A stretch of DNA of 15,641 bases from Lachnoclostridium sp. UBA7097 (GCA_002499945.1 DKYP01000106.1:1-15641), one strand, 5' to 3'. Positions 1 through 7,298 are shown, counted from the first letter of the stretch. A program made the numbers and translations. The notes: generated by a model from the sequence alone, not told the origin.

Positions 1-195
1 CCGCCTAATCTGAAATTACTTCCCTCTAGCCGTAAACATTTGGTTTTAATGGATTTAACCAATGTTAGTTCCCAATATAAAATATTAATAAAAAGATGTA
101 AAGAAAATCCTAATATTTTCTTTTACCCTTATGCTTCTTTTGAAGAATTATTATATAAAAGCAGGCTTGTAACAGGAGAAGTTTTAAAATGTTAA
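1..195 (+). CDS. 3' end of an unrecognised gene (partial)
   Basis: The frame starting at base 1 is open to a TAA at 193-195, giving the last 64 residues of a protein that begins outside the window. The fragment is basic and hydrophobic with a readable end (KENPNIFFYPYASFEELLYK) and no low-complexity sequence, which argues that it is coding. No catalytic motif is visible and I do not recognise the family. It lies 34 bases before the ATPase gene on the same strand, so the two could be co-transcribed. Confidence 0.45.
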   Translation, partial: PPNLKLLPSSRKHLVLMDLTNVSSQYKILIKRCKENPNIFFYPYASFEELLYKSRLVTGEVLKC

Positions 196-229
196 GAAAC
201 GTATTTTATAACTAAAGTGAGGCTTAATT

Positions 230-1753
230 ATGGATATGGAACGTGATTACATAACTGAAGATGGTCTGGTGACAAAATCTAAAGGTGTGAATAAATTAGA
301 TAAATTTTTTGATTTTAAACCAATACAGGAGGAACATAGTGCGGATGTTGTTTTCCTGAATGGAGAAAATTTAAAAAATGCAATAGCCGCTGCAAAATCA
401 TTCAAAGAACGTAGCATTGTACAGGAAATACGTGATTGCTATTCTAATGGAATGAAACTGGTTTTTGCTGTCCGTGGTATGCGCAGGACAGGCAAAACGA
501 CGGTACTGTTACAGGCTTGTGAAAACCCTGAAAAAACAATATTTGTTTCTGTCAGAAGGGGAAGCAATGGCAGCATACACCAGTTAATCAGAATACTGCT
601 TGATATGGATATCCATTATGATGACTGTCTTATTATTGATGAGATTACAGAACTGAAGGATGCCTTAGCTGGGTTACATTTTTTGTATGATGTGGTTCCG
701 TGTAAAAAAATAATTGTAACAGGTTCTGATTCCCTTGTACTTAATAACCCATTTATTGAAAAGAATAATTTAATGCGGGTATATTCTTCACATAATTTAA
801 ATTATATCCTGTTGGATGAATGGTGTGATTTGACTGGTAAGAGGAGTTATGAAGAATATGTAAGAAGTCTTGGTACACTGATGAGAATGCTGGATGGTAA
901 TCTAGTGCAGTGGTTTAATTTATCTTTGCTGGATAATGTTTTAAACAGCCTATACCGCAACGCTGTGATTGCAAGGAAATACCATTTAGAATACCCGCTG
1001 CTTGCTGTAACATCTGTCCTGCTGCAAGCTTGCTTTGGTACAGAGATTTATACAAAAAGTTTCAGGTCAGGAGCCAGTGAAATTTTTGTAGAACTTTTTG
1101 ATTTGGAAGGGCTTGATACTTTTCTTTCTTTGTATGATACAGCCAGGAAAAAATTTTTGTCTGAAATTTATTGGGCTGCAAGACTGCTTGAGGACATTGA
1201 TTATATTGTAAAAGTGCCACAATACAATAATCTGTCAGATTTAATGGACAGCAGGGAAAGTGATGATATGCGTTATGTATGTACCCTGCCTTATGTCCCT
1301 CTGATGATAAAAAGCATTTTAGCCAGAGTTATTAATGTTACAATTGGCAATGTTTTAAATTCATCAGCTGTAGGTACTGAATTTGAGAATTTTGTAGTAG
1401 CACAGATAATAAGTATTATAAAGATTAATGATTATTGTTACAGGTATTGCAAATTCAGGTCTTCTGACGGTATAACTGAATTTGATTTAGTATTAGAAGA
1501 TGTTGCTGAGAATTTTTTCTTTATTGAGGTTAAATATTCTGCTAAATCATCTGTCCAGTTAGGGAATTTAGAAAACAAGGAAAGATTTTCTAAAGCGGGC
1601 TGCAGCAATGCAAGGAAAATTTGTATATATAGGGGAAAAAGCTTTGCAAGACCTTCTGCCAATGGGATAATAGATATGGTTAATGTTATTGACTTTTTCT
1701 GTGACTATTTTCCAAAAATGTTGGTAGAAGACCCATATTGCAGACAGCACTGA
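230..1753 (+). CDS. DUF4143-type AAA ATPase with nuclease-like C-terminus
   Basis: This 507-residue P-loop ATPase has a Walker A motif GMRRTGKTT at about residues 83-91, a Walker B CLIIDE at about 133-138, and a sensor-like VTGSDS at about 163-168. The order and length match bacterial ATP-binding proteins with an AAA core, a middle helical part and a C-terminal DUF4143 domain. Near residues 415-435 the pattern EFD followed about 15 residues later by EVK resembles the D...ExK core of restriction-endonuclease-like folds, often seen at the end of this family. GTGAGG at 217-222 sits 7 bases before the ATG and supports this start. The cellular role of the family is not settled; many members lie in accessory or defence regions. 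The ATPase call is secure, the nuclease-like part is inference. Confidence 0.85.
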   Translation: MDMERDYITEDGLVTKSKGVNKLDKFFDFKPIQEEHSADVVFLNGENLKNAIAAAKSFKERSIVQEIRDCYSNGMKLVFAVRGMRRTGKTTVLLQACENPEKTIFVSVRRGSNGSIHQLIRILLDMDIHYDDCLIIDEITELKDALAGLHFLYDVVPCKKIIVTGSDSLVLNNPFIEKNNLMRVYSSHNLNYILLDEWCDLTGKRSYEEYVRSLGTLMRMLDGNLVQWFNLSLLDNVLNSLYRNAVIARKYHLEYPLLAVTSVLLQACFGTEIYTKSFRSGASEIFVELFDLEGLDTFLSLYDTARKKFLSEIYWAARLLEDIDYIVKVPQYNNLSDLMDSRESDDMRYVCTLPYVPLMIKSILARVINVTIGNVLNSSAVGTEFENFVVAQIISIIKINDYCYRYCKFRSSDGITEFDLVLEDVAENFFFIEVKYSAKSSVQLGNLENKERFSKAGCSNARKICIYRGKSFARPSANGIIDMVNVIDFFCDYFPKMLVEDPYCRQH

Positions 1754-1836
1754 AAGGACAGTAAAGATTGTGGGTTCTGGGTGGACTGTATTTAAACTGT
1801 GTTTGTGGGGTGTGGGTCGTAGAAGGAGATATTTCA

Positions 1837-2151
1837 GTGGTTACTGATAATGTTAAAAAGGATTTTGAACTTAGGTTTAGACAAGTGCTGGGTTTAATTA
1901 AAAGTTATAATATAAGCTATGAGGAAATTGGAATTTTTGGAAGTTATGCCCGTAATGACTATAAAAGCGTTAGTGATATTGATTTCTGTATTATCACAGC
2001 AGACAGGCCTGACAGAAGAACAAGTGGTTCCTTATGTGAAGAAGCTGATATGTTAAAGGCTGATATAGTCTATGTTACAAAGGAGTATTTTGATAAGGAT
2101 GTTTCTAAATTTGCTATTAATTTAAGACGTGACTACAGGAGAGTTTTGTAA
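1837..2151 (+). CDS. MNT-type minimal nucleotidyltransferase
   Basis: This is a small nucleotidyltransferase of the pol-beta superfamily, the usual antitoxin-like or modifying half of MNT/HEPN pairs. The diagnostic GS motif (FGSYARND, G35-S36) is followed by the metal-binding pair D47-x-D49 in SDIDF, and a third acidic residue, D76, lies in the strand ADIVYV. I choose GTG at 1837 because AAGGAG at 1823-1828 lies 8 bases upstream and because the homologous part begins right after it, giving 104 residues; an earlier in-frame start at 1768 would add 23 residues with no ribosome binding site. The stop overlaps the next start by one base (TAATG), indicating translational coupling to the HEPN gene. 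All visible catalytic residues are intact. Confidence 0.85.
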   Translation: MVTDNVKKDFELRFRQVLGLIKSYNISYEEIGIFGSYARNDYKSVSDIDFCIITADRPDRRTSGSLCEEADMLKADIVYVTKEYFDKDVSKFAINLRRDYRRVL

Positions 2152-2603
2152 TGAAAAATGAATATTATAGTATAGCTTTGGTGGATTTGGAATATTTACA
2201 GGCAACTTTGCATCTGCCATATTATAATAATATTGCTGTTGCTGCACAACAAGTTGCAGAAAAAATGTTAAAATCGGTTGTTGAATTATCAAGTGTTAAT
2301 TGTGAAAATCTTCTGCGTTCACGTAACCTTAGGGCATTATATGACGAAGCCTTTAAACAGTTTTCAGTTTCACCTGTGGACCGTGGGGAGTTGTCTATGT
2401 TAAAGGATTACTATTTTGATGCAAAATATCCAGGAAATAATTTTGTTAATGTGACAGCAGCAGAATGTAAACAGTGTCTTATTACAATGTATGATGTTAT
2501 TGATTTTGTCCATGCTGCACGGAATAAGTTAGGGCTTGGATGTAGTAAAGTTGAACGGAAGTTATTAAAACCTGACTGTGGTACAGCTAAGTTAAATATT
2601 TAA
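2151..2603 (+). CDS. HEPN-domain protein, partner of MNT
   Basis: This 150-residue all-helical protein fits the HEPN family: YYSIALVDLEYL at the N-terminus, then the AQQVAEKMLKS helix (residues 32-42), and YYFDAKYPG at 87-95. HEPN proteins paired with MNT are often ribonuclease toxins or RNA-binding partners. It is coupled to the upstream nucleotidyltransferase by a one-base overlap, which is the standard pair arrangement. At residues 57-61 it reads SRNLR; in relatives as I recall them this position is usually SHNLR or a similar His-containing motif, and the usual RYP is KYP. If that alignment is right, the RNase centre may be lost. HEPN assignment is confident, catalytic status is not. Confidence 0.8.
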   Translation: MKNEYYSIALVDLEYLQATLHLPYYNNIAVAAQQVAEKMLKSVVELSSVNCENLLRSRNLRALYDEAFKQFSVSPVDRGELSMLKDYYFDAKYPGNNFVNVTAAECKQCLITMYDVIDFVHAARNKLGLGCSKVERKLLKPDCGTAKLNI

Positions 2604-2611
2604 TTCATAAG

Positions 2612-2641
2612 CTGACAAACATTAATGATGTTATTTTTAAT
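2612..2641 (+). promoter_or_regulatory. Probable sigma-70 promoter with inverted repeat in spacer
   Basis: A -35 CTGACA (2612-2617) and a -10 TTTAAT (2636-2641) are separated by 18 bases; each matches the consensus at five of six positions. It would start a transcript about 25 bases before the ATG at 2673. The spacer holds an AACAT-N5-ATGTT inverted repeat (2618-2632), a position where a repressor could block polymerase. Confidence 0.45.
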
Positions 2642-2672
2642 TAAGGCGGGGAAGGTGAGGGAGGTCTGTTAA

Positions 2673-2927
2673 ATGGAACAGCCAAATAAATTAATGACAC
2701 GTAAAGAAATGAAAAAAGCCTATTCGGGAAAATGGATAATTGCAGAAAAAACAAAGGGCAATATTTCAAATATTGAAGAAGGGATAGTAAAATACGTAGC
2801 AAGTGATGATGAGATTTCTGATATATGGTGTAAATGCTTAGATGAAGGGCTTAATTATGATAAGTTCCGAACAACAACAGAGCCTTTTATGGGAATAGTA
2901 GATGGTGTAAATTTTGAAATGTTATAA
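2673..2927 (+). CDS. Small unknown protein (intact copy of a tandem pair)
   Basis: The 84-residue soluble protein has no signal peptide or membrane segment. GGGAGG at about 2658-2663 supports the ATG. Visible features are an N-terminal YSGKWIIAEK stretch, an acidic middle (ASDDEISDIW), and a C-terminal TTTEPFMGIVDGVNFE. I do not recognise a named family; the 'GKWIIAEK' opening recalls small bacterial proteins with a (D/G)KWV strand, but this is only a resemblance. A second, broken copy follows after 28 bases and the retropepsin-like gene follows that, so it may be a partner or substrate of the protease (inference from position only). Confidence 0.7.
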   Translation: MEQPNKLMTRKEMKKAYSGKWIIAEKTKGNISNIEEGIVKYVASDDEISDIWCKCLDEGLNYDKFRTTTEPFMGIVDGVNFEML

Positions 2928-2955
2928 TGAAGTTTAAGAATGGAGGTAAATTATA

Positions 2956-3237
2956 ATGGAACAGCCAAACAAACTAATGACATGGGAAGAAATGGTAGAA
3001 AACTATCCCGGAAAATGAGTAGTTGCAGAAAAAACAAAAGGTAATATTTCCAATCTTGATGAAGGAATAGTAAAATATTTAGCGAGTGATGATGAAATTT
3101 CTGATATATGGATTAAATGTCGAAGAGCTGGGCTTAATTATGATAAGTTCCGAACAACAACAGAACCTTTTATGGGAATAGTCGATGGGGTAAATTTTGA
3201 AATTACAACAGAGGTGATACAAGATGATGAAGCTTAA
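2956..3237 (+). pseudogene. Second copy of the small protein, broken by an in-frame TGA
   Basis: Starting at ATG 2956, behind GGAGG at 2943-2947, the reading frame matches the 2673 gene almost residue for residue from MEQPNKLMT to GIVDGVNFE. At 3016-3018 it has TGA where the intact copy has TGG (Trp21, in GKW), so translation stops after 20 residues. Beyond the stop the frame remains open and similar to the end, showing a single recent nonsense change. The last residues differ (EITTEVIQDDEA) and the frame ends at 3237, overlapping the retropepsin start at 3224. No good restart codon is seen just after the TGA. Confidence 0.8.
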
Positions 3238-3898
3238 AGAAGCCCTTTTAAAATTAATGTATAAAAATAGCAAGGGGATATGCTTTCCGTTACATGGTAA
3301 GTCAGATAAACCAGTATTTATTAGCGAGGCTTGTAAAACAAATGATAAATTTACGTGTATGCTTGATACTGGTGCTGCAATTCCAGTATGGTGTTCAGGT
3401 GTTGCCCAGTTAGTTGATGCTTTTCCTTCTGCTGTATATAAATTAGATTTAAAAACTATACTTAGTGGTTTTGGCACTGGTTTCCAGGTTGCTGGTGTGT
3501 ATTATATTCCTGAGATAGAATTTAATAATGGTGATGGCAATTCTCTGCGTTTTACAAAATTTTATCTGCCTGTGGTTGAAAGGAGAACCTTCGGCGCTGA
3601 TTTAATATTTCCAAGTGCAATGTTAAAAGAAACAAATATCTTATTGTGCGATTCTGATGGCAACGGATTGGAAAAGAGTCTGTTTCTGCAAAACAGTTCT
3701 TTGCTTTATAAGGCCAGTTATACATACAGGCAGTTACCAGTTTCAACTGTTAATAAAATAAAGGAAGTATGCAAAAGCCAGGGTATCAGTATACATACTA
3801 AATTTATTGGCAGTGGTAATGAATTTTATAAAATTCTTGTACAGAATGGCAGTGAAAACTGTACTGAAGTTTTTTCAAAGGAAATGGAAGCATTCTGA
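3224..3898 (+). CDS. Retropepsin-like aspartic protease
   Basis: The 224-residue protein has the aspartic protease signature LDTGA at residues 47-51 (catalytic Asp48), in the hydrophobic context FTCMLDTGAAIPVW. A glycine-rich flap-like segment SGFGTGF (81-87) and a hydrophobic-Gly element TFGADLIFPSAML (122-134) follow in retropepsin order. One copy of the motif implies that it works as a homodimer, as single-domain retropepsins do. There is no signal peptide or membrane anchor, so it should be cytoplasmic. GAGGTG at 3211-3216 supports the start. Substrates are unknown; the duplicated small gene just upstream is the obvious candidate partner. Protease fold is well supported, function is not known. 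Confidence 0.75.
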   Translation: MMKLKEALLKLMYKNSKGICFPLHGKSDKPVFISEACKTNDKFTCMLDTGAAIPVWCSGVAQLVDAFPSAVYKLDLKTILSGFGTGFQVAGVYYIPEIEFNNGDGNSLRFTKFYLPVVERRTFGADLIFPSAMLKETNILLCDSDGNGLEKSLFLQNSSLLYKASYTYRQLPVSTVNKIKEVCKSQGISIHTKFIGSGNEFYKILVQNGSENCTEVFSKEMEAF

Positions 3899-3918
3899 TT
3901 AAACAGGAACCAGGCTGT

Positions 3919-3949
3919 AGCCAGCAATGGTTATGGCTTTTTGTTGTTT
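3919..3949 (+). terminator. Terminator-like hairpin before the PRTase gene
   Basis: AGCCA (3919-3923) pairs with TGGCT (3934-3938), followed by TTTTT and GTTGTTT. An alternative fold TAGCCA-GCAA-TGGTTA has a 6-bp stem (one G-T) and a GCAA tetraloop. The stem is short. It could end the retropepsin transcript or act as an attenuator in the leader of the following operon, whose start codon is only 31 bases on. Confidence 0.4.
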
Positions 3950-3979
3950 ACAGGTTTAAGAGCAGACAGGAGGGACAGA

Positions 3980-5071
3980 ATGGCTGGTGTCATGGATACT
4001 ACAGTAAAAACGTCATACAAAGCAGATGATGTGGTACTGTTATTAAAAGATGTTACTGGCAGGATTAAAGAGCAGCCTGCCAGGGAAAGGGAAATGGAGA
4101 TACAAAACGGCAGGCATTATTGTGAAATGCTGCCATTGGAAGAACTTCCTACAGCAGAATATTACAGCCTGTATAATCTGGCATTAGAGAAGTATGCCGC
4201 GGAAACAGCACATGCTGTGAAAGTTTTATCTGAAAAAATAGTAAAAGCCCACAAAGACAGTGGTCCTGTTGTGCTGGTATCTTTAGCAAGGGCAGGCTTG
4301 CCTGTGGGGGTGCTTGTTAAACATTACATACAGGATAAGTATGGTTTTGAAGTAATGCATTATGGTGTTTCAATAATCCGTGGGAAAGGTATTGACCACA
4401 ATGCTATGAAATTCCTGCTTGAAAGATACAAACCAGAACAGCTGCAGTTTGTGGACGGGTGGACTGGCAAGGGTGCTATTCTTAATACTTTAAAGAAAGA
4501 GCTTAAGGCTTATAAAGGTGTCAGTCCTGGTTTAGGTGTACTGGCAGACCCTGCTGGTATCTGCAGCCTGTATGGGACAAGGGAAGATTTCCTGGTAGCC
4601 AGCAGCCTGTTGAACAGTACGGTAAGTGGTTTAACCAGCAGGACAATATTCAGGGATGATTTAACAGGCAGTAAAGATTTCCACGGTGCTGTGTATTATG
4701 AAAAATTTAAAGGTGCTGATGAAACATATAATTTCATTAATGCGGTAGAGAAGCATATGGATTATTTTGATATTAGTGAGGAGGAACTGGCAGGCTGTGG
4801 CACGTGTGCAGGAAGTGGCATGGAAGAGGCAGAAAAGATAGCAGATGCATTTGGCATAGATGATATTACAAGGGTAAAGCCTGGTATCGGGGAGTGCACC
4901 CGGGTATTGCTCAGGAGAGTCCCGTGGAAGATACTTGTAAGGGATTTAAATGATGACGGGCATATTGGGCATATCAAAAGGCTTGCAATGGAAAAGGGTG
5001 TGGAAGTTGCAGAATACCCTTTGCAGAGATACAGGGCAGTTGGTTTAATAAAATGTGAAAGTGATGTGTAG
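3980..5071 (+). CDS. StiP/PRTase_1-family phosphoribosyltransferase with C-terminal Pelota-like domain
   Basis: This 363-residue protein belongs to the family called 'cysteine protease StiP' in databases, reinterpreted as a phosphoribosyltransferase of Ter operons. Visible motifs are LVSLARAGLPVGVL (99-112), YGVSIIRGKGID (128-139), and the PRPP-binding loop VDGWTGKGAI (158-167). A cysteine-containing GCGTCAGSG lies at 272-280. Residues about 300-357 (VPWKILVRDLNDDGHIGHIK...VAEYPL..YRAVGLIK) look like the Pelota RNA-binding fold known to be fused to this enzyme. AGGAGG at 3968-3973 fixes the ATG at 3980; an upstream TTG frame at 3941 lies in the hairpin T-run and is rejected. Only 5 bases separate it from the HAD gene. 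The predicted role is attaching a base-like moiety to phosphoribose in the Ter metabolite pathway (inference from comparative genomics). Confidence 0.85.
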   Translation: MAGVMDTTVKTSYKADDVVLLLKDVTGRIKEQPAREREMEIQNGRHYCEMLPLEELPTAEYYSLYNLALEKYAAETAHAVKVLSEKIVKAHKDSGPVVLVSLARAGLPVGVLVKHYIQDKYGFEVMHYGVSIIRGKGIDHNAMKFLLERYKPEQLQFVDGWTGKGAILNTLKKELKAYKGVSPGLGVLADPAGICSLYGTREDFLVASSLLNSTVSGLTSRTIFRDDLTGSKDFHGAVYYEKFKGADETYNFINAVEKHMDYFDISEEELAGCGTCAGSGMEEAEKIADAFGIDDITRVKPGIGECTRVLLRRVPWKILVRDLNDDGHIGHIKRLAMEKGVEVAEYPLQRYRAVGLIKCESDV

Positions 5072-5076
5072 AGCAG

Positions 5077-5880
5077 ATGATAAAAGTAGTGCTGCTTACT
5101 GATTTGGATAATACTATAATATACGGAAAGACAAAATACAGGACTGGTGATATTTGTGTAGAGAAAGATGCTGGTGGTAAAGAAATTACGTTTATGGGAA
5201 GGGAAGCTTTTGAGAGGTTTGCGCTGGTACAGGATAAATATAAAAATATTCTTGAAGTAATACCTGTAACCAGCAGAAGCTATGCAGAATATATGAGGAT
5301 AGCAGACACAGGGCTTTTGAAATTCCGTTATGCTTTTATTGATAATGGCGCTGGACTGATTGAGGGGAATGTGCGGTGTACAAGAGGTGTGTGGGGAGAG
5401 ACTGGCAAAGCATTCTCCTTGGAACCATACTTAGGAATACTCAGGCAGTATGTAGACAGGGTAAGGCTTGTTGATAACTGTTTTTATTATGGAAAACTAA
5501 AGGACGGGGTCACTGTAAATGACTCTGTAGTATTAGGCAGGACTGGAGCAGGGCATGATGTTTATCTGCAAAGGTCAGGATGTAAACTGTATCTTCTGAC
5601 AAACAGAACCAGCAAGGAAGCTGCTGTAAAAGCTGTACTTGGTTATAACAAGGTTTATGGGTGTGGCGGTGTGTACATTGTGTGTGCTGGTGACTCTGTA
5701 ATGGATGTTGTAATGGCAAAGCGGGCGGATACTGCTGTCTTTAGCAATGATGTAAAGCCATCTGATGCTGGTTTGTATGGTACTGGTATACAGTTTGTTG
5801 AGAATTGTGATGATAATTTAGTCAATGTTATTTTGGACAAGGTAACTGTGCTATGTGAAGAAGCACAGGGGCTGGCTTAA
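5077..5880 (+). CDS. HAD-superfamily phosphatase of the Ter biosynthetic module
   Basis: The 267-residue protein shows the HAD motifs in order: motif I TDLDNT (D9 and D11, nucleophile and acid/base), motif II TSR (65-67), a motif III lysine near K180 in NRTSK, and motif IV GDSVMD (205-210). Spacing between motifs II and III leaves a C2-type cap as in Cof/sucrose-phosphatase-like members. It would remove phosphate from a small-molecule intermediate, presumably the product of a neighbouring PRTase. The gene starts 5 bases after the PRTase stop with only a weak ribosome binding site, so translation is probably coupled. All catalytic residues are present. Confidence 0.85.
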   Translation: MIKVVLLTDLDNTIIYGKTKYRTGDICVEKDAGGKEITFMGREAFERFALVQDKYKNILEVIPVTSRSYAEYMRIADTGLLKFRYAFIDNGAGLIEGNVRCTRGVWGETGKAFSLEPYLGILRQYVDRVRLVDNCFYYGKLKDGVTVNDSVVLGRTGAGHDVYLQRSGCKLYLLTNRTSKEAAVKAVLGYNKVYGCGGVYIVCAGDSVMDVVMAKRADTAVFSNDVKPSDAGLYGTGIQFVENCDDNLVNVILDKVTVLCEEAQGLA

Positions 5881-5933
5881 TAAAAATAATTTAATAGTGT
5901 ATAGTAATACCAATTGCAGAAAGGATTAATGCT

Positions 5934-6530
5934 ATGAAGAGACCGGTTACAACTTTATTTGCACTTGTATCTGTTGATGGGAAAATCAGTACAGGCGCAG
6001 ATGATACTTTTGATGTTGACAGCGGTTATCCCCGTATTGCAGGTTTAAGGAAAGGCCTGTACCAGTATTATGAAATAGAACAGACAACTGATTTGTGGTC
6101 TTTAAATACGGGCAGGACACAGTCCAAGCTTGGTGTGAATGAAAAGGCGTTCACACAAAAGACAGGTGTTAATTTTGTGGTGCTGGATAACAGCCATTTA
6201 ACTGAACATGGTGTGAGGTACTTTTGTTCGTTGTCCAGGGAATTTGTGCTTGTAAAACAGAATACCAGCCACCCTGATTTCAAGGTAAAGGAAGACAATC
6301 TGCATATTGGGGTACAGGAAACTTCCCAGCTTTCGGGGACTTTAAATGTCTTGTACCAGAAATATGGGTGTGAAAGGATTACTGTCCAGACGGGTGGTAC
6401 TGTGAATGGTATGCTGCTCCGGGAGAAACTTCTGGACTATGTTGATATTGTAGTTGCCCATGTGCTTATTGGGGGCTGTAATGTCCCAACTTTAATTGAT
6501 GGCGTGTCTTTAACTTCCCGCACAATTTAG
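5934..6530 (+). CDS. RibD C-terminal/DHFR-fold reductase, frameshifted near its 3' end
   Basis: The protein opens with TTLFALVSVDGKIS (residues 6-19), the typical first strand and substrate loop of the RibD C-terminal/dihydrofolate-reductase-like family, and carries TVQTGGTVNGMLL and VAHVLIGGCNVPTLIDG, the nucleotide-binding and late-strand motifs of RibD_C. Such enzymes reduce pterin- or pyrimidine-like compounds with NAD(P)H. AAAGGA at 5920-5925 supports the ATG. The frame ends early at TAG 6528-6530, right after the SLTS motif; the missing last strand is found in another frame from about 6530. One extra base near ACAATTTAG would restore it. The 198-residue product thus lacks about 25 C-terminal residues and may be inactive. 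Its place after the HAD gene suggests a tailoring step of the Ter-associated metabolite (inference). Confidence 0.75.
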   Translation: MKRPVTTLFALVSVDGKISTGADDTFDVDSGYPRIAGLRKGLYQYYEIEQTTDLWSLNTGRTQSKLGVNEKAFTQKTGVNFVVLDNSHLTEHGVRYFCSLSREFVLVKQNTSHPDFKVKEDNLHIGVQETSQLSGTLNVLYQKYGCERITVQTGGTVNGMLLREKLLDYVDIVVAHVLIGGCNVPTLIDGVSLTSRTI

Positions 6531-6784
6531 ACCAGCTTGGTGTGCTTGAACTTAAGGATTGCATTGTACTGCAGAATTCTTATTTAAGACTCAGGTACAG
6601 TGTCAGAAAAAATTCATCTGTAAGACATCTGGATGTTTTTAAAATTTCTGTATTTTTTGAAAGGGAAAGCGGAATAGTGCCAATGTTTAAAGAGAATATA
6701 TCCTGGATACTTATAATAGGAGAACCTTTTATTTTAAAAGAATTAGTTATAATAACCTGTAACTGGCAGTATCTGGTATTATAG
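6531..6784 (+). pseudogene. Out-of-frame C-terminal end of the RibD-like reductase
   Basis: In the frame that is -1 relative to the reductase, the DNA encodes LDQLGVLELKDCIVLQ followed by NSYLRLRYSV, which is the expected final strand of RibD C-terminal proteins. This shows that one base was lost between about 6515 and 6532. After RYSVRK the frame runs on to 6784 with unrelated-looking sequence, so the original stop also appears lost; a change in the A6 run at 6607-6612 would place a TAA shortly after. There is no credible ribosome binding site for separate translation. Confidence 0.65.
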
Positions 6785-6802
6785 GCTGACAGGCAGCTTA
6801 TA
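6780..6802 (+). other. Stem-loop between reductase and next gene
   Basis: TATAGGCTG (6780-6788) and CAGCTTATA (6794-6802) form a 9-bp stem with one G-T pair and a 5-base loop. No T-run follows, so it is not a standard terminator on this strand; it may be a processing or mRNA-stability element. Confidence 0.4.
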
Positions 6803-6849
6803 GACTTGTGATGGCATGTTTGTTAAAACAGTGACAGGAGGTGTTTAAT

Positions 6850-7203
6850 ATGAAAGCAGAAGAAGCGGCAGAGAAATTTGGATTAGAAATTGAGGAAGTG
6901 AAGCCAGATTACTATAAGGTTTTAAATCCTAAAAGGATAAGTTTAGCGAAGTTCTCAGATTGTTTTGATAAATGTGTTTTAATCCACAAAGATTCAGAAG
7001 ATATTTTAAATGATAATCATTGGATTATCGATGAAACTGGTGTTTTATATTACTTTACGCCTTTTTTAGACGAGGAACATAGTAGTATATCTTCAATAGC
7101 TAAGACATCTGGTCTTACTGGATATTGTTATATAGGCTATGACCACGATTTTAAGGAAGAAAACAGAATAGATTCTGTATTTCTGAAAAGAGAAAAACCA
7201 TGA
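6850..7203 (+). CDS. Unrecognised 117-residue protein
   Basis: AGGAGG at 6836-6841 lies 8 bases before the ATG at 6850, a strong start; the in-frame GTG at 6841 overlaps that site and is rejected. The product is acidic and soluble, opening with a helix (AEEAAEKFGLEIEEV) and continuing with alternating short strands such as HWIIDETGVLYYF and TGYCYIGYDHDF. No catalytic motif, signal peptide or membrane segment is seen and I do not recognise a family. It lies between the biosynthetic genes and the HPr-TerD operon, behind a stem-loop, and a terminator-like hairpin follows at 7266, so it may be the last gene of the first transcript. Confidence 0.65.
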   Translation: MKAEEAAEKFGLEIEEVKPDYYKVLNPKRISLAKFSDCFDKCVLIHKDSEDILNDNHWIIDETGVLYYFTPFLDEEHSSISSIAKTSGLTGYCYIGYDHDFKEENRIDSVFLKREKP

Positions 7204-7208
7204 TAGAA

Positions 7209-7214
7209 TATAAT
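7209..7214 (+). promoter_or_regulatory. Possible -10 element for the HPr-TerD operon
   Basis: A perfect TATAAT lies just after the preceding stop codon. No good -35 is seen at the usual spacing, and there is no TGn extension, so the promoter is weakly supported. If used, the transcript would have a leader of about 125 bases carrying the hairpin at 7266-7298. Confidence 0.25.
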
Positions 7215-7265
7215 GGAAATTAATGGGGTATCTGGTGTTGTAAGGGAACTAAATATTTTTAAAAA

Positions 7266-7298
7266 AAGCTGTACTGTAGCGGGGGCAGCTTCTTTTTT
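7266..7298 (+). terminator. Terminator-like hairpin in the leader of the HPr-TerD operon
   Basis: AAGCTG (7266-7271) pairs with CAGCTT (7286-7291) around a 14-base G-rich loop and is followed by C and T6. The upstream A-run could lengthen the stem with the T-run. It lies 47 bases before the HPr-like start codon. It could end the preceding transcript or attenuate this one. Confidence 0.6.

Noticed and set aside
3016..3018. TGA as a selenocysteine codon
   Set aside because: The intact paralogue has Trp at this position and no selenocysteine insertion element is evident downstream; a nonsense change is simpler.
3079..3477. 132-codon minus-strand open frame
   Set aside because: It is antisense to the broken second copy of the small gene and to the retropepsin gene, with no recognisable motif or translation signal.
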